From Nocardia vulneris (lineage in GTDB: Bacteria; Actinomycetota; Actinomycetes; Mycobacteriales; Mycobacteriaceae): DNA of 64,000 bases. A program made the position numbers and the translations under genes. This document shows positions 47,947 to 56,305 of the stretch, piece by piece. The stretch spans positions 434,001 through 498,000 of the forward strand of contig NZ_BDCI01000004.1 of the NCBI RefSeq assembly GCF_001613425.1, in the 5' to 3' direction. Every line of letters starts with the position of its first letter. Position 1 is the first letter of the stretch. A model generated the notes under the pieces. The model saw only the letters and a list, made by a program, of their open reading frames with translations. It did no database searches and had not been told where the DNA came from.

Positions 47947-47973
47947 CCCCGCCCCGGGCGCGCCGGGGCGGGG
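47947..47973. terminator. GC-rich hairpin between Nudix and G1 peptidase genes
   Basis: An 11-bp stem CCCCGCCCCGG (47947-47957) pairs with 47963-47973 around a 5-base loop. On the minus strand it is followed at once by TTTTT (47946-47942), making a good intrinsic terminator for the G1 peptidase gene; it may also serve the Nudix gene. Confidence 0.8.
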
Positions 47974-47989
47974 CGAAATCCGTGCCGCG

Positions 47990-48961
47990 CTAGCGCGCGA
48001 TGGTGAACGCGGTACCGCTCTTGGCGATCGGGCCGGGGCTGAGCTCCCCGTTGGTCGCACCGATGGAATAACTCACCGGTGCGAACGCCGAGAGCGGCTT
48101 GCCATCGATCTTCACGTTGGTGAAATTGATCGGGCTGAAATCCGGCAGGGCACTGTTGAGCTGGCCTTCGACAATGATTTCCGCGGTCTGCGCGGGGGCG
48201 GTGGAATGCGCGACGGTGGTCCGCGACCAATTCTGGGTCAGGTTCGCGACGGTCATCGTGTAGGCCGAGCCGTCGAAGGTCACCGAGGCCTGCATCTTGT
48301 CGCCGGGGGCCATGGTCACGTCGGGATAGATCACCGGGTTCGCCGGATACGCCTCCCACAGGGCCATCCGATACGTCTGCTGAGCACAGACCGCCGCGCC
48401 CGACGCCGAACCGCTGCCCGCGGTCTGGCACGCGCCCACTGCCGCCTGTCCCAGCTGGGTGTTCACGCCCTCGGCGGCCCGGACCGCGTTGCGGAACCAG
48501 GTGGGGTTGTTCGCGATGGTCGCGCTGGCCAGGTTCACGATGGCCAAGCCGGGCAGCGAGGCGATCGCACCCGCCACGCTGACGCAGATGGCTTCGGCAC
48601 CGGTCTGCATGAGCGGCAGGGCCTGCTTACCGTCGACCACGGTCCCGTTCAAGCCGACCCAGGGCACGACCCGCTGGATGACACCGGTGTCGGTGCACGA
48701 CACCTCCGGCTCGACCCATTCGGCGGAGACGCTCTTGAAGTTGCCCGTCACCACGTACCCGGCCCAGTTCGTGCCGCGAATGCGCGGCGGCGAGCCGCCC
48801 GGCGGTTCGTCCGGTGCGGCGGGCACCGAGGTCGGAGAGGCAGGCGCCGGTGCCCGGTCCGCCGAGGCCACCGGCGGCGAGAGCAACGCCGCGACGATCA
48901 CCCCCACCACCGAGGCGGTGAGACGGCTTCGAATTCGCGTCCGACCCGGGCTACTCATCAT
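47990..48961 (-). CDS. Secreted G1-family (glutamic) peptidase, eqolisin-like
   Basis: A 323-residue exported protein. A signal peptide (SRLTASVVGVIVAALLSPPVASA) precedes a Pro-rich linker and a beta-sandwich domain. The G1 pattern is seen in order: VSAEWVEPEV, VPWVGLNG, LWEAYPANP and AEIIVEGQ, holding the expected Gln/Glu-bearing strands, though the active-site Gln is not assigned with certainty. G1 peptidases are acid-active and were first known from fungi; bacterial ones are fewer. ATG 48961 and ATG 48958 are adjacent starts; neither has a clear ribosome site. Confidence 0.75.
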   Translation of the reverse strand: MMSSPGRTRIRSRLTASVVGVIVAALLSPPVASADRAPAPASPTSVPAAPDEPPGGSPPRIRGTNWAGYVVTGNFKSVSAEWVEPEVSCTDTGVIQRVVPWVGLNGTVVDGKQALPLMQTGAEAICVSVAGAIASLPGLAIVNLASATIANNPTWFRNAVRAAEGVNTQLGQAAVGACQTAGSGSASGAAVCAQQTYRMALWEAYPANPVIYPDVTMAPGDKMQASVTFDGSAYTMTVANLTQNWSRTTVAHSTAPAQTAEIIVEGQLNSALPDFSPINFTNVKIDGKPLSAFAPVSYSIGATNGELSPGPIAKSGTAFTIAR

Positions 48962-49249
48962 GAACAGGGACAATAGCTCATAGACATCACTGTCGCGCGC
49001 TGCCGCGCGGCAGTATTTTGGCAGGTCGCAGGGGGTTTCACAGGAACGCGAACGGAGCTGACCTGGTTCCCCGGCGATTCCGCGGACCGGCGTGTCGTCC
49101 GCGCGTCGACGGCGGGCGACGCGCCCGAAATTTCCCATTCGATACCCGGACACTCCGGAGTGGCTGCGGCCCCGCGTCGGTCACCAGTGATTTGCTGAAT
49201 TCGCAGCACGGACTTCGAGCTTCAACCATTGAAGGCGAAAGGACCGACG

Positions 49250-49708
49250 ATGCGGTACGTCATTCCCACTCTCGCAGCAGCCGTATGTGCGCTTTTCCTA
49301 GGTATGGCCCCGGCACACGCCGTGGCCACCGACTGCGCGGCCGCCGACGCGCCGGCGATCTGTGCGACCCCCTCGAAAGGCGGCCAATTACATCCGGCCG
49401 GTTCCGTCCTGTCGATGCCGCGCGCCGCGGTGAAAGCCTTGGCGATGACCATGGTGCCGCCGCACCATTTCTGGGCATTCGACAACATCATCACCCGGGA
49501 AAGCGGCTGGAATGTTTTCGCGGTGAATCCGGAAAGCGGCGCCTACGGTCTCGGCCAGGCGTTGCCGCCGGAAAAGATGGGCACCCACGGCCCGGACTGG
49601 CAGTTCAACCCGGTCACCCAGATCCGCTGGACCTACGACTACATGAACAAGCGCTACGGCAGCCCGATCGCCGCCTGGGACTTCTGGCAGGCGAACCACT
49701 GGTACTGA
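49250..49708 (+). CDS. Small secreted transglycosylase (SLT / Rpf-like fold)
   Basis: A 152-residue exported protein. Signal peptide VIPTLAAAVCALFLGMAPAHA. The catalytic Glu is E84 in ITRESGWNVFAVNP, followed by GAYGLGQALPPEKM, the usual lysozyme-like core, and WDFWQANHWY at the end, common in actinobacterial small SLT proteins. It should cleave glycan strands, as resuscitation-promoting factors do. ATG 49250 follows AAAGGA; an upstream frame from 49229 is less likely. It converges with the P450 gene two bases apart. Confidence 0.87.
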   Translation: MRYVIPTLAAAVCALFLGMAPAHAVATDCAAADAPAICATPSKGGQLHPAGSVLSMPRAAVKALAMTMVPPHHFWAFDNIITRESGWNVFAVNPESGAYGLGQALPPEKMGTHGPDWQFNPVTQIRWTYDYMNKRYGSPIAAWDFWQANHWY

Positions 49709-49710
49709 GC

Positions 49711-51126
49711 TCAACCGACCGGAATATCCCTGCGCCGGGCGATCATTCGCAGACCGTGCCGCGGCCGCAGCGTCAACGTGGCCTCCGGCGCGACCGGATG
49801 CCCGGGCACCAGATCGAAGACGAAGCGCTGACTCATCGCCGCGGTGATCAACACCGACTCCATCACGGCGAAACTCGAACCGATACAGATGCGCTTACCG
49901 CCGCCGAAGGGCAGGTAGGCCGAACGCGCCCGCTCGCGGCCCGCGCCGGGCAGGAAGCGCGCCGGATCGAACTCCTCGGGATTGGGCCACCACCGCGCGT
50001 CGTGGTGGATGTGATGGGTGGGGATCACCACGGTGGTGCCCTTGCGGATGTGATGCCCGTCGATCACGTCGTCCGCGATCGCCACCCGCGGAATGGCCCA
50101 TGCGGGTGAGAAATAGCGCATCGCCTCCTGGAAACAGGCTGCCGTCCAAGGCAATCGGGGCAGATCAGCGGCCGTCGGACGGCGCCCGCCCAGCACCGAG
50201 TCGACCTCGTCGAGCAAACGCGTTCTGGCCGTGGGGTTCAGCGCGAGCAGGTACCACATCCACGACAGTGCGTTCGCCGTGGTCTCGTGCCCGGCCAGCA
50301 TGAAGGTGAGCGCTTCGTCGCGGACCCGGCGCACCGGCAGGCTGCCCTGTTCGTCGGCGGCATGCAGCAGGTGATTGAGCAGATCCGGGCTGTCGGTGGG
50401 ATGCGCACGGCGGTCGTCGACGACCTGCCAGACCTCCCGGTCCAGCGTCCGCGCGATCCGCTGGATGCGACGGAACGGCGGCGGCAACGGGATCGGCGTC
50501 AGTGCCACCCCGGCGACCGCGCGCCAAGCCTGTTTGGGCGGCGCCGCCACGATGAACAGCCGCTCCAAACGCTCCGCGAACCGCAGACCGTCGGTGACCA
50601 GCGGCGACATCCCCACCGCGATCCGGCCGAACTGCTGGCCGAACAGCGCGTTGCCGACGACGTTGAGGGTGAGTTCGACCATTTCGCCGACCATGTCGAT
50701 CTCGACCCGGCCGGGCTGCGCGTCGATCCGGCCGACGCTCGCCTCGATCGGCTCGAGCATCAGGTCGATCAGCCCGTGCAGGTGCCGTTTGGCGAACATC
50801 GGCGTGAGCATCGTCCGGTGGCGCTGCCAGGACTCGTCCTCGTCGGTGAACAGGCTGACCCCGAGCAGCGCCCGCAGGATCTCGTATTCGAAGGACTTGT
50901 GGTACTTCAACCGCCCGGCGTGCAGCACGTGGTCCACGTAGTCGGGGTGCGTGAAGGCGACGAAACGCCTTGTGCCCGCGCGGAATCGAAGGATGTCGTG
51001 ACCCTTCGTCCGGCCGATCATCCCGCCTTCGTAGTCCAGGCCGATGGTCAGCGCCTCGATCGTCGCGGTGAGCGTGCCGGTGCGGGCCGAGGTCTTCGGC
51101 CGCGGGGCGGACGTGGTGGTAGCCAT
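49711..51126 (-). CDS. Cytochrome P450 (second)
   Basis: A 471-residue P450 of the CYP110-like or fatty-acid hydroxylase type. Features: I-helix AGHETTANALSW, K-helix ExxR in FQEAMRYF and heme loop FGGGKRICIGSSFA with Cys near residue 414. The N-terminus is Ala/Thr-rich without a membrane helix. ATG 51126 has AGGAGA five bases upstream. It is divergent from a lipoprotein gene and stands alone. The likely substrate is a fatty acid or lipid, by similarity of architecture only; no ferredoxin partner is next to it. Confidence 0.9.
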   Translation of the reverse strand: MATTTSAPRPKTSARTGTLTATIEALTIGLDYEGGMIGRTKGHDILRFRAGTRRFVAFTHPDYVDHVLHAGRLKYHKSFEYEILRALLGVSLFTDEDESWQRHRTMLTPMFAKRHLHGLIDLMLEPIEASVGRIDAQPGRVEIDMVGEMVELTLNVVGNALFGQQFGRIAVGMSPLVTDGLRFAERLERLFIVAAPPKQAWRAVAGVALTPIPLPPPFRRIQRIARTLDREVWQVVDDRRAHPTDSPDLLNHLLHAADEQGSLPVRRVRDEALTFMLAGHETTANALSWMWYLLALNPTARTRLLDEVDSVLGGRRPTAADLPRLPWTAACFQEAMRYFSPAWAIPRVAIADDVIDGHHIRKGTTVVIPTHHIHHDARWWPNPEEFDPARFLPGAGRERARSAYLPFGGGKRICIGSSFAVMESVLITAAMSQRFVFDLVPGHPVAPEATLTLRPRHGLRMIARRRDIPVG

Positions 51127-51263
51127 CAGGTCTCCTGAGTCGCGCGGACCGGGCTCGCCCCAATTGGTGTCGCATGACACCATTGTCCGCACCTGCCACC
51201 AGTTTGTGGCCGGTCACGCCGAATGTCAATGGTCGCGGGGCTTTTGCTTCTACGCTGGAGCGC

Positions 51264-51734
51264 GTGCGTCGGCTGCTCCTGCTCTTGCTCGTCCTGCCCA
51301 CCGCCTGCGGTACCGAGGCGCCGCCCGCCGCGCCGCCACCACCGCCCGCCCCGACCGCATACGTCCGCACCCCGCAGGATTGCGCGAAACTGACCGTCAC
51401 CGCGTCGACCGTCGAGCCGGGCATCGGCTACATCCTCGGCACGCACGCCGAATGGCTGCCCAAGGGACAGTTCATCCGCATCCGGGTGGCTATCGTCAAC
51501 ACCGACAACACTTTTCACACCACGCGACCGGCCGACTACCAGCTCGACGACACCGCGGACGCGGCCCATCCGCCGAGCGTGGATGCGATGGCGATCAAAC
51601 GGCAGCCGACCGAGCTCACCCTCGGCGCGGGCAATCGCCTGGAATTGGATCTCTGGTACGACATTCCGCCGAACGTGGGTCCACGTCAGTTGCGCGATGC
51701 GGTGTGCGCCAACACTATTCAGCTGCCGAGCTGA
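51264..51734 (+). CDS. Lipoprotein with immunoglobulin-like (DUF4352-type) domain
   Basis: A 156-residue exported lipoprotein. GTG 51264 begins RRLLLLLLVLPTAC, a lipobox with the acylated Cys at residue 15. A Pro-rich linker leads to a beta-rich domain (VRIAIVNTDNTFHTTRP-like strands: IRIRVAIVNTDN and LELDLWYDIPPN) consistent with DUF4352/Ig-like lipoproteins. No catalytic residues can be seen. It is divergent from the P450 gene and 53 bp upstream of a TetR gene. Its role at the cell surface is unknown. Confidence 0.7.
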   Translation: MRRLLLLLLVLPTACGTEAPPAAPPPPPAPTAYVRTPQDCAKLTVTASTVEPGIGYILGTHAEWLPKGQFIRIRVAIVNTDNTFHTTRPADYQLDDTADAAHPPSVDAMAIKRQPTELTLGAGNRLELDLWYDIPPNVGPRQLRDAVCANTIQLPS

Positions 51735-51747
51735 GCCCGCCGCGCCA

Positions 51748-51763
51748 CCGACCGATCGGTCGG
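51748..51763. promoter_or_regulatory. Palindrome CCGACCGATCGGTCGG, TetR operator candidate
   Basis: A perfect 16-bp palindrome lies 24 bp before the TetR gene at 51787. Its core ACCGATCGGT is shared with sites at 55591-55602 and 58060-58070 upstream of other TetR-linked genes. It probably is an autoregulatory site. Confidence 0.7.
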
Positions 51764-51786
51764 ACGTATTGCGATAAACTGGACCG

Positions 51787-52431
51787 ATGGCGCAGAGCAC
51801 TCCGAGCGACGGACGTCGGGCCCGCGGCGATCGCGCACGGACCGTCGTCTTGGACGCCGTCGTCGAACTGGCCTCCGTCGAGGGATTGGACGGATTGAGC
51901 ATGGGCCACGTCGCCGCCGCCGCGGGCGTGAGCAAATCCGGGCTGTTCTCCCTCTGGCGAGACAAAGAAGAACTACAACTGGCGGCCATCGAGCGCGCGC
52001 GGCGGCAATGGGCGGAGCTGGTCGCGGCGCCCGCCCTGCGCGCCCCGGCCGGCGTGCGGCAATTGTGGGCGCTACACGAAGCGCGGCTGCGGTTCTATAC
52101 CGAAAAGAAGCTGCCCGGCGGCTGCTTCTTCGTCGCCATCCAAGCCGAGTTCGACGACCGGCCCGGGCCGGTGCACGATCGCCTGGCCGAACTGGCCCGC
52201 GAATGGGATGCGTTCGCGCAGTCGATCATTCGCGACGCGATCGAGTCCGGCGAGCTCCGGCCCGAGACCGACCCGGGACTGCTCGCCTTCGAACTCGACG
52301 CCCTCGGCGCCGGCGCGGTCCCGCGCTCGCGCCTGCTCGATTTCGAGTCCGCGTTCGCGCAGTCGCGCGCCGCGGTCCTGTCGCGCCTGCGGGCGCTGTG
52401 CACGGACCCGGCACTGCTGCCGGAGTCCTGA
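51787..52431 (+). CDS. TetR-family transcriptional regulator
   Basis: A 214-residue regulator. The HTH reads MGHVAAAAGVSKSGLFSLWR and is followed by DKEELQLAAIERA. The C-terminal domain has the RFYTEKKLPGGCFFVAIQAEF stretch of the TetR_C_6-like group. ATG 51787 directly follows the palindromic operator. It probably represses itself and perhaps the genes carrying matching palindromes. The ligand is unknown. Overlaps in promoter motif with the TetR at 55658-56305 suggest related specificity. Confidence 0.88.
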   Translation: MAQSTPSDGRRARGDRARTVVLDAVVELASVEGLDGLSMGHVAAAAGVSKSGLFSLWRDKEELQLAAIERARRQWAELVAAPALRAPAGVRQLWALHEARLRFYTEKKLPGGCFFVAIQAEFDDRPGPVHDRLAELAREWDAFAQSIIRDAIESGELRPETDPGLLAFELDALGAGAVPRSRLLDFESAFAQSRAAVLSRLRALCTDPALLPES

Positions 52432-52534
52432 GCCGGGGCCGGGGCTGACAACGTGCCCCGCACCCTGGACACTGGACTGGCAGAGTCTGATGAGCCGCAT
52501 CGGCCTCCTGCCCGAGATCAAGGTAGAACCACCG

Positions 52535-53500
52535 ATGACCAGCACCGCCGCCGGACCGCCGAACACCCGGCAGTTCATCCATCCGGCGCTGTTCTATCGC
52601 GACGCCGAGGAGTACCTGGCGGGCACCATCGGCTTCATTCGAGCGGGGCTCGCCGAGGACGAGCCGGTGGCCGTCTCGGTCCCGGGCCCCAATCTCGCGC
52701 TGATCCGGGACGCGCTCGGCCCGGACGCGGCCGCGGTCCAACTCATGGACATGACCGTCGAGGGCCGCAACCCCGGCCGCATCATTCCCGGCGTGCTGTG
52801 CGCCTTCGCCGATCGCCACCCGACCGGGCGGGTACGGATCGTCGGCGAACCCATCTGGGCGGGCCGCTCCGCGCGGGAATACCCGGCGTGCGCGCAACAC
52901 GAGGCGTTGATCAATGCCGCGTTCGCCGGGCGCGAGGTCAGCATCCTGTGTCCGTACGACACCACCGCCCTCGACGCGACGGTGCTCGCGGACGCCACCG
53001 CGACGCATCCCACGCTGATCGACGGCGACGGCGAACGCGCCAGTGCCGCTTACGATCCCGACCACATCGTCAGCCGATACAACGAACCGCTGCCCGCTCC
53101 CCCCGCGGCCGTGCCGGTCATCGCCTTCGACGCCGCAGCACTCACCGGCACCCGGCACCGCGCGGTCGAGTTCGCCCGGCGCACGGGCATGACAGAGGAC
53201 CGCCTCGTGGATCTCGAGCTGCTGATCGGGGAGACCACCACCAATTCGGTGGTGCACGGCGGAGGTTGCGGCACGCTCGCCCTGTGGGTGGAAGGCACGC
53301 AGATGCGCTGCCAGATCCGCGACGCGGGACATATCGGCAACCCGCTCGCCGGCCGCGTGCCGCCGCAACCGTTCCAATTCGGCGGCCGCGGACTGCTGCT
53401 GGTCAACCAGCTCGCCGACCTGGTCCGCATGCACACCGATATGCAGGGCACCACGTTGCAGGTGGATCTGCAGCTCGGCGACCCGGTCAGCGGCCGATGA
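52535..53500 (+). CDS. RsbA-type anti-sigma regulator (MEDS + HATPase domains)
   Basis: A 321-residue protein. The N-terminal MEDS domain (about 12-180) has the signature HPALFYRDAEEYLAG and DMTVEGRNPGR. The C-terminal HATPase_c domain (about 200-315) has ELLIGETTTNSVVHGG (N box), IRDAGHIGNP and FGGRGLLLVNQLADL (G boxes), so it should bind ATP and act as a Ser/Thr kinase-type anti-sigma factor. ATG 52535 follows AAGGTAGA; the upstream ATG 52490 is possible. No sigma factor or anti-anti-sigma gene is adjacent. Its stop overlaps that of the convergent hydratase gene. Confidence 0.85.
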   Translation: MTSTAAGPPNTRQFIHPALFYRDAEEYLAGTIGFIRAGLAEDEPVAVSVPGPNLALIRDALGPDAAAVQLMDMTVEGRNPGRIIPGVLCAFADRHPTGRVRIVGEPIWAGRSAREYPACAQHEALINAAFAGREVSILCPYDTTALDATVLADATATHPTLIDGDGERASAAYDPDHIVSRYNEPLPAPPAAVPVIAFDAAALTGTRHRAVEFARRTGMTEDRLVDLELLIGETTTNSVVHGGGCGTLALWVEGTQMRCQIRDAGHIGNPLAGRVPPQPFQFGGRGLLLVNQLADLVRMHTDMQGTTLQVDLQLGDPVSGR

Positions 53501-54269
53501 AGTTCGCCTTCCGCCGCTCGACGAACGACTGAATCCCTTCGGCGCCGTCCGCGGTGGCGAACAGCGCGGTGACGTCGCCGACGAGATGTTCGGCGGCCGC
53601 GGCATCGCCCTCCGCCCGGGCGCGATGCGCGGAGGCGAGGATGGCGCGCACGCCCAACGGCGCCGAGTCCTCGGCGATCTCGGTGGCCAGCGCCCGTGCG
53701 GCGGCGAGCGCGGCGGCCGCGTCGGGCGCGACCTGCTGCACCAGCCCGATGCGCAAGGCTTCCGCGGCATCGAATTCGGCCCCGGTCAACACCCAGCGCA
53801 TCGCGTTGCCCCAGCCCGCCTCCCGCCAGAACCGCAGCGTCGCACCGCCGAACGGGTAGATGCCGCGGCGCACTTCCAACTGACTGAATCGAGCGTCCGC
53901 GGCGGCGATCCGGATATCCGCGGCCAGGAGCAGTTCGATGCCCAGCGTCAGGCAGCGTCCCTGCGCGACCGCGACCACCGGCTTGGTCCAGCGATAGTCC
54001 AATCGCCACGGGTCGAGACCGTCCTCGGGATAGGTGATCGCGCCGGAGGCGAGCGCCGGCGCGACATCGACCAGATCGAGCCCCGCGGTGAAATGGTCAC
54101 CGTGCGCGAACAGGACACCGGCGCGCAGGTCGTCGTCGCGTTCGAGCAGGGCGTAGGCCCGGGACAGCTCGGCGAGCATCTCCAGCGTGAAGGCGTTGCG
54201 CTTGTCCGGACGATTGAGCCCGATGAGCAGGACGTGTCCGTCGCGTTCGACGGTGACTGTGTCGGCCAT
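53487..54269 (-). CDS. Enoyl-CoA hydratase/isomerase family protein
   Basis: A 260-residue crotonase-fold enzyme. The oxyanion-hole and CoA-binding regions are RPDKRNAFTLEML and AHGDHFTAGLDL. The usual catalytic Glu pair positions read AADIRIAAADARFSQLEVRRGIYPF, split here over 97-145, where the second Glu is seen (LEVRRG). It should hydrate or isomerise an enoyl-CoA. ATG 54269 is used. It follows the PapA-like gene by 42 bp on the same strand, so the two form an operon for acyl-CoA use. Confidence 0.88.
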   Translation of the reverse strand: MADTVTVERDGHVLLIGLNRPDKRNAFTLEMLAELSRAYALLERDDDLRAGVLFAHGDHFTAGLDLVDVAPALASGAITYPEDGLDPWRLDYRWTKPVVAVAQGRCLTLGIELLLAADIRIAAADARFSQLEVRRGIYPFGGATLRFWREAGWGNAMRWVLTGAEFDAAEALRIGLVQQVAPDAAAALAAARALATEIAEDSAPLGVRAILASAHRARAEGDAAAAEHLVGDVTALFATADGAEGIQSFVERRKANFIGR

Positions 54270-54311
54270 GGGCTCCAGTCAACCGCAGAATTATGGTGTA
54301 GTCCATAGTCC

Positions 54312-55523
54312 TTATCGAACGCCGGAAAGCCGGCGGTACACCGCGGCCACGATGGCGCGGGCGCGGTCGTCCGGTTCGGTGGGCAACATCAGGTCGACGT
54401 TCAGGCGCCCGCCGAAGCTCGTGATCACGAAGTTGAGCGGCAGCCCCGACTCGGCCGGCTGGACGTCGACCACCGGGTTGTACTGGAACATCGGCCAGAA
54501 GTCCGTCAGTTCGACGTCCGCCGGATGCCGCAACGCAGGCACCCGGCCCCAGTTCGTGCCCAAGGCCGAGGCCTGCGCCTGTTGCAGTTCGCGGACGAAG
54601 CCGAAACCGGCGAACTCCCCGGCCCGGCGGTGTACCGTCCGCTCGGCCAGGTCGGCCGCGAGTCGCGCGTTGATCGAACGGGCGATATCCACCAGTTCGA
54701 CCGCACCGTCGTCGGGTCGGTAGAACACCGGCCCCAGCGCATTCGTGACTTCCGTGAAGCCGACAGACGGCATGACCCGCGACCGCAGATCGACCGGAAA
54801 CAGGTACAGCACTTCGGCATTCGACACCTCGAACACCTCGGCGAGGGCGAGCACGATCGCCGCCGACACCAACCCGTTGATCGTCACGCTGTGCCGATGG
54901 CCATAGTCGGCCAGCGCTCGTGTCCCCGCTTCGTCGAGCCCGCAGCGCAACCCGGTCAGCAGCCACCAGCCACCGTCGGCCGCGGAAACGTCGCCCGCCA
55001 CCGGCAAGGGGTCGGCGAGCTCGAAACCTCGCTCGGCCAGCATCGTCTCCACCGCGATCGGGTAACCATGCGGCTCGGGCGGCGCGACTACCGCCCCTTG
55101 CGCGAAATCGGTGTAGAGCGACCACAATTCGGCCAGCACCGCCAGTGCGTGGTGGCCGTCGGCAACGCTGTGATGAAGCAGCAGAGTCACATTGGCCCGC
55201 TCGCCCGCACGCACCACATGCAATTCGCACAGGACACGATGCTGGTCCACACCCGGGTCGTGCAGCACGGTATCGACCGCGCCGTCGAACACCTTCATCG
55301 CCGCGGGCGCAGGCGGCGCGTCGACCAGGGCGACCGCCGCTCCGTCCACCGCGAGCCGCGCTCGACCGACCGGAAACGTGTGGCGCACCGCATCGAAAGC
55401 GGCGGCGAGCGCTTCGAGATCGAGTGCACCGCGGACTCGCACCGAATACCCGACGAACAATCCCGTGCCGACGTGTACCGCCTCGGTCGGCGCCAACTGT
55501 CGAATCGCTTGTGTAGCCGTCAT
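54312..55523 (-). CDS. PapA-like acyltransferase (condensation-domain fold)
   Basis: A 403-residue enzyme of the polyketide-associated/phthiocerol dimycocerosyl transferase group. The catalytic motif HHSVADGHH is the HHxxxDG form of condensation-fold acyltransferases, and the C-terminal solvent channel shows the DFWPMFQYNPVVD region. It should move an acyl group from acyl-CoA or a carrier onto an alcohol. ATG 55523 is used. It is upstream of the enoyl-CoA hydratase gene, and a TetR-type palindrome lies about 70 bp before it. No polyketide synthase is nearby. Confidence 0.83.
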   Translation of the reverse strand: MTATQAIRQLAPTEAVHVGTGLFVGYSVRVRGALDLEALAAAFDAVRHTFPVGRARLAVDGAAVALVDAPPAPAAMKVFDGAVDTVLHDPGVDQHRVLCELHVVRAGERANVTLLLHHSVADGHHALAVLAELWSLYTDFAQGAVVAPPEPHGYPIAVETMLAERGFELADPLPVAGDVSAADGGWWLLTGLRCGLDEAGTRALADYGHRHSVTINGLVSAAIVLALAEVFEVSNAEVLYLFPVDLRSRVMPSVGFTEVTNALGPVFYRPDDGAVELVDIARSINARLAADLAERTVHRRAGEFAGFGFVRELQQAQASALGTNWGRVPALRHPADVELTDFWPMFQYNPVVDVQPAESGLPLNFVITSFGGRLNVDLMLPTEPDDRARAIVAAVYRRLSGVR

Positions 55524-55590
55524 GCCCGACCTCTCGGAGTCGCTGGAACGGTCACCGGCACGTCACCGGCCTACCGCAACGCTACAATCT

Positions 55591-55602
55591 GACCGATCGG
55601 TC
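55591..55602. promoter_or_regulatory. Palindrome GACCGATCGGTC upstream of the PapA-like operon
   Basis: A perfect 12-bp palindrome, 68 bp before the PapA-like start and 55 bp past the stop of the TetR gene at 55658-56305. It matches the sites at 51748-51763 and 58060-58070. It is a candidate operator for the adjacent TetR protein. Confidence 0.65.
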
Positions 55603-55657
55603 GTACAGTCTTGTGCTCAGGCTCACAAAGCGCTGATCAGCGCCCCGAGCGGCGGCC

Positions 55658-56305
55658 TCAGGAATTCGGTTCGATGCGCCCGTGCTCGGCGATCAGATAC
55701 TGGAAAACGCCGGAGAAGTATTCGATGCGCGCGTCTTCGAGTTCCGGCCGTGGATAGGCGGCACGCAAGATCGCTTCACCGTCGAACATGTGCACGATCG
55801 AGGTGACCAGCAGGCGGGCGATCTCCGCGGGCACCGCGGGCGTCAGCGCGGCGACCGCGACGCGTTCGACATCATCGATCAGCGCCTTGGTCACGGGGGC
55901 GAGGCGGGCGCGCAGCTCCGGTTCGGTGCGCGCGGCCACCAGCAGCTCGAACCAGACCGTGTTGGTTTCCTGCCGGATCTGATTGCGCGCCCGGTGCAGC
56001 ACATGCGTCACATCCAGTGGGCGATCGGCATGCTCGCGGTCCCGGATGTTGTCGAACGCGCGCATGTGCCGGCGACCGACCTCCTCCGCGGCCGCCACGA
56101 CCAGGTCGATACGCGAGTCGAAGTGCCGGAAGATACCGCCCTTGGAGACACCCGCGCGCCGGCTGATCTCGCCGAGCGAGGCGTTGTGGTAACCGATTTC
56201 GGCGATGGTCTCGATGGTCGCCTCGACCAGCTTGGCGATGGTCGAGGCGCGCCGTTCGGCCTGGGTCCGGCGCAGCGCCGGTGGTCGTCGCTGCTGTTCG
56301 CTCAC
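55658..56305 (-). CDS. TetR-family transcriptional regulator
   Basis: A 215-residue regulator. HTH ASLGEISRRAGVSKGGIFRH then FDSRIDLVVAAAEEV. The C-terminal region resembles the TetR_C_13/BetI-like class (LLVAARTEPELRARLAPV). GTG 56305 overlaps the stop of the deacylase gene (GTGA), so the two are translationally coupled. Palindromes of the form ACCGATCGGT lie upstream of the deacylase gene and of the PapA-like operon, and it is the natural protein to bind them. The effector is probably an acyl compound, by inference. Confidence 0.87.
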   Translation of the reverse strand: MSEQQRRPPALRRTQAERRASTIAKLVEATIETIAEIGYHNASLGEISRRAGVSKGGIFRHFDSRIDLVVAAAEEVGRRHMRAFDNIRDREHADRPLDVTHVLHRARNQIRQETNTVWFELLVAARTEPELRARLAPVTKALIDDVERVAVAALTPAVPAEIARLLVTSIVHMFDGEAILRAAYPRPELEDARIEYFSGVFQYLIAEHGRIEPNS

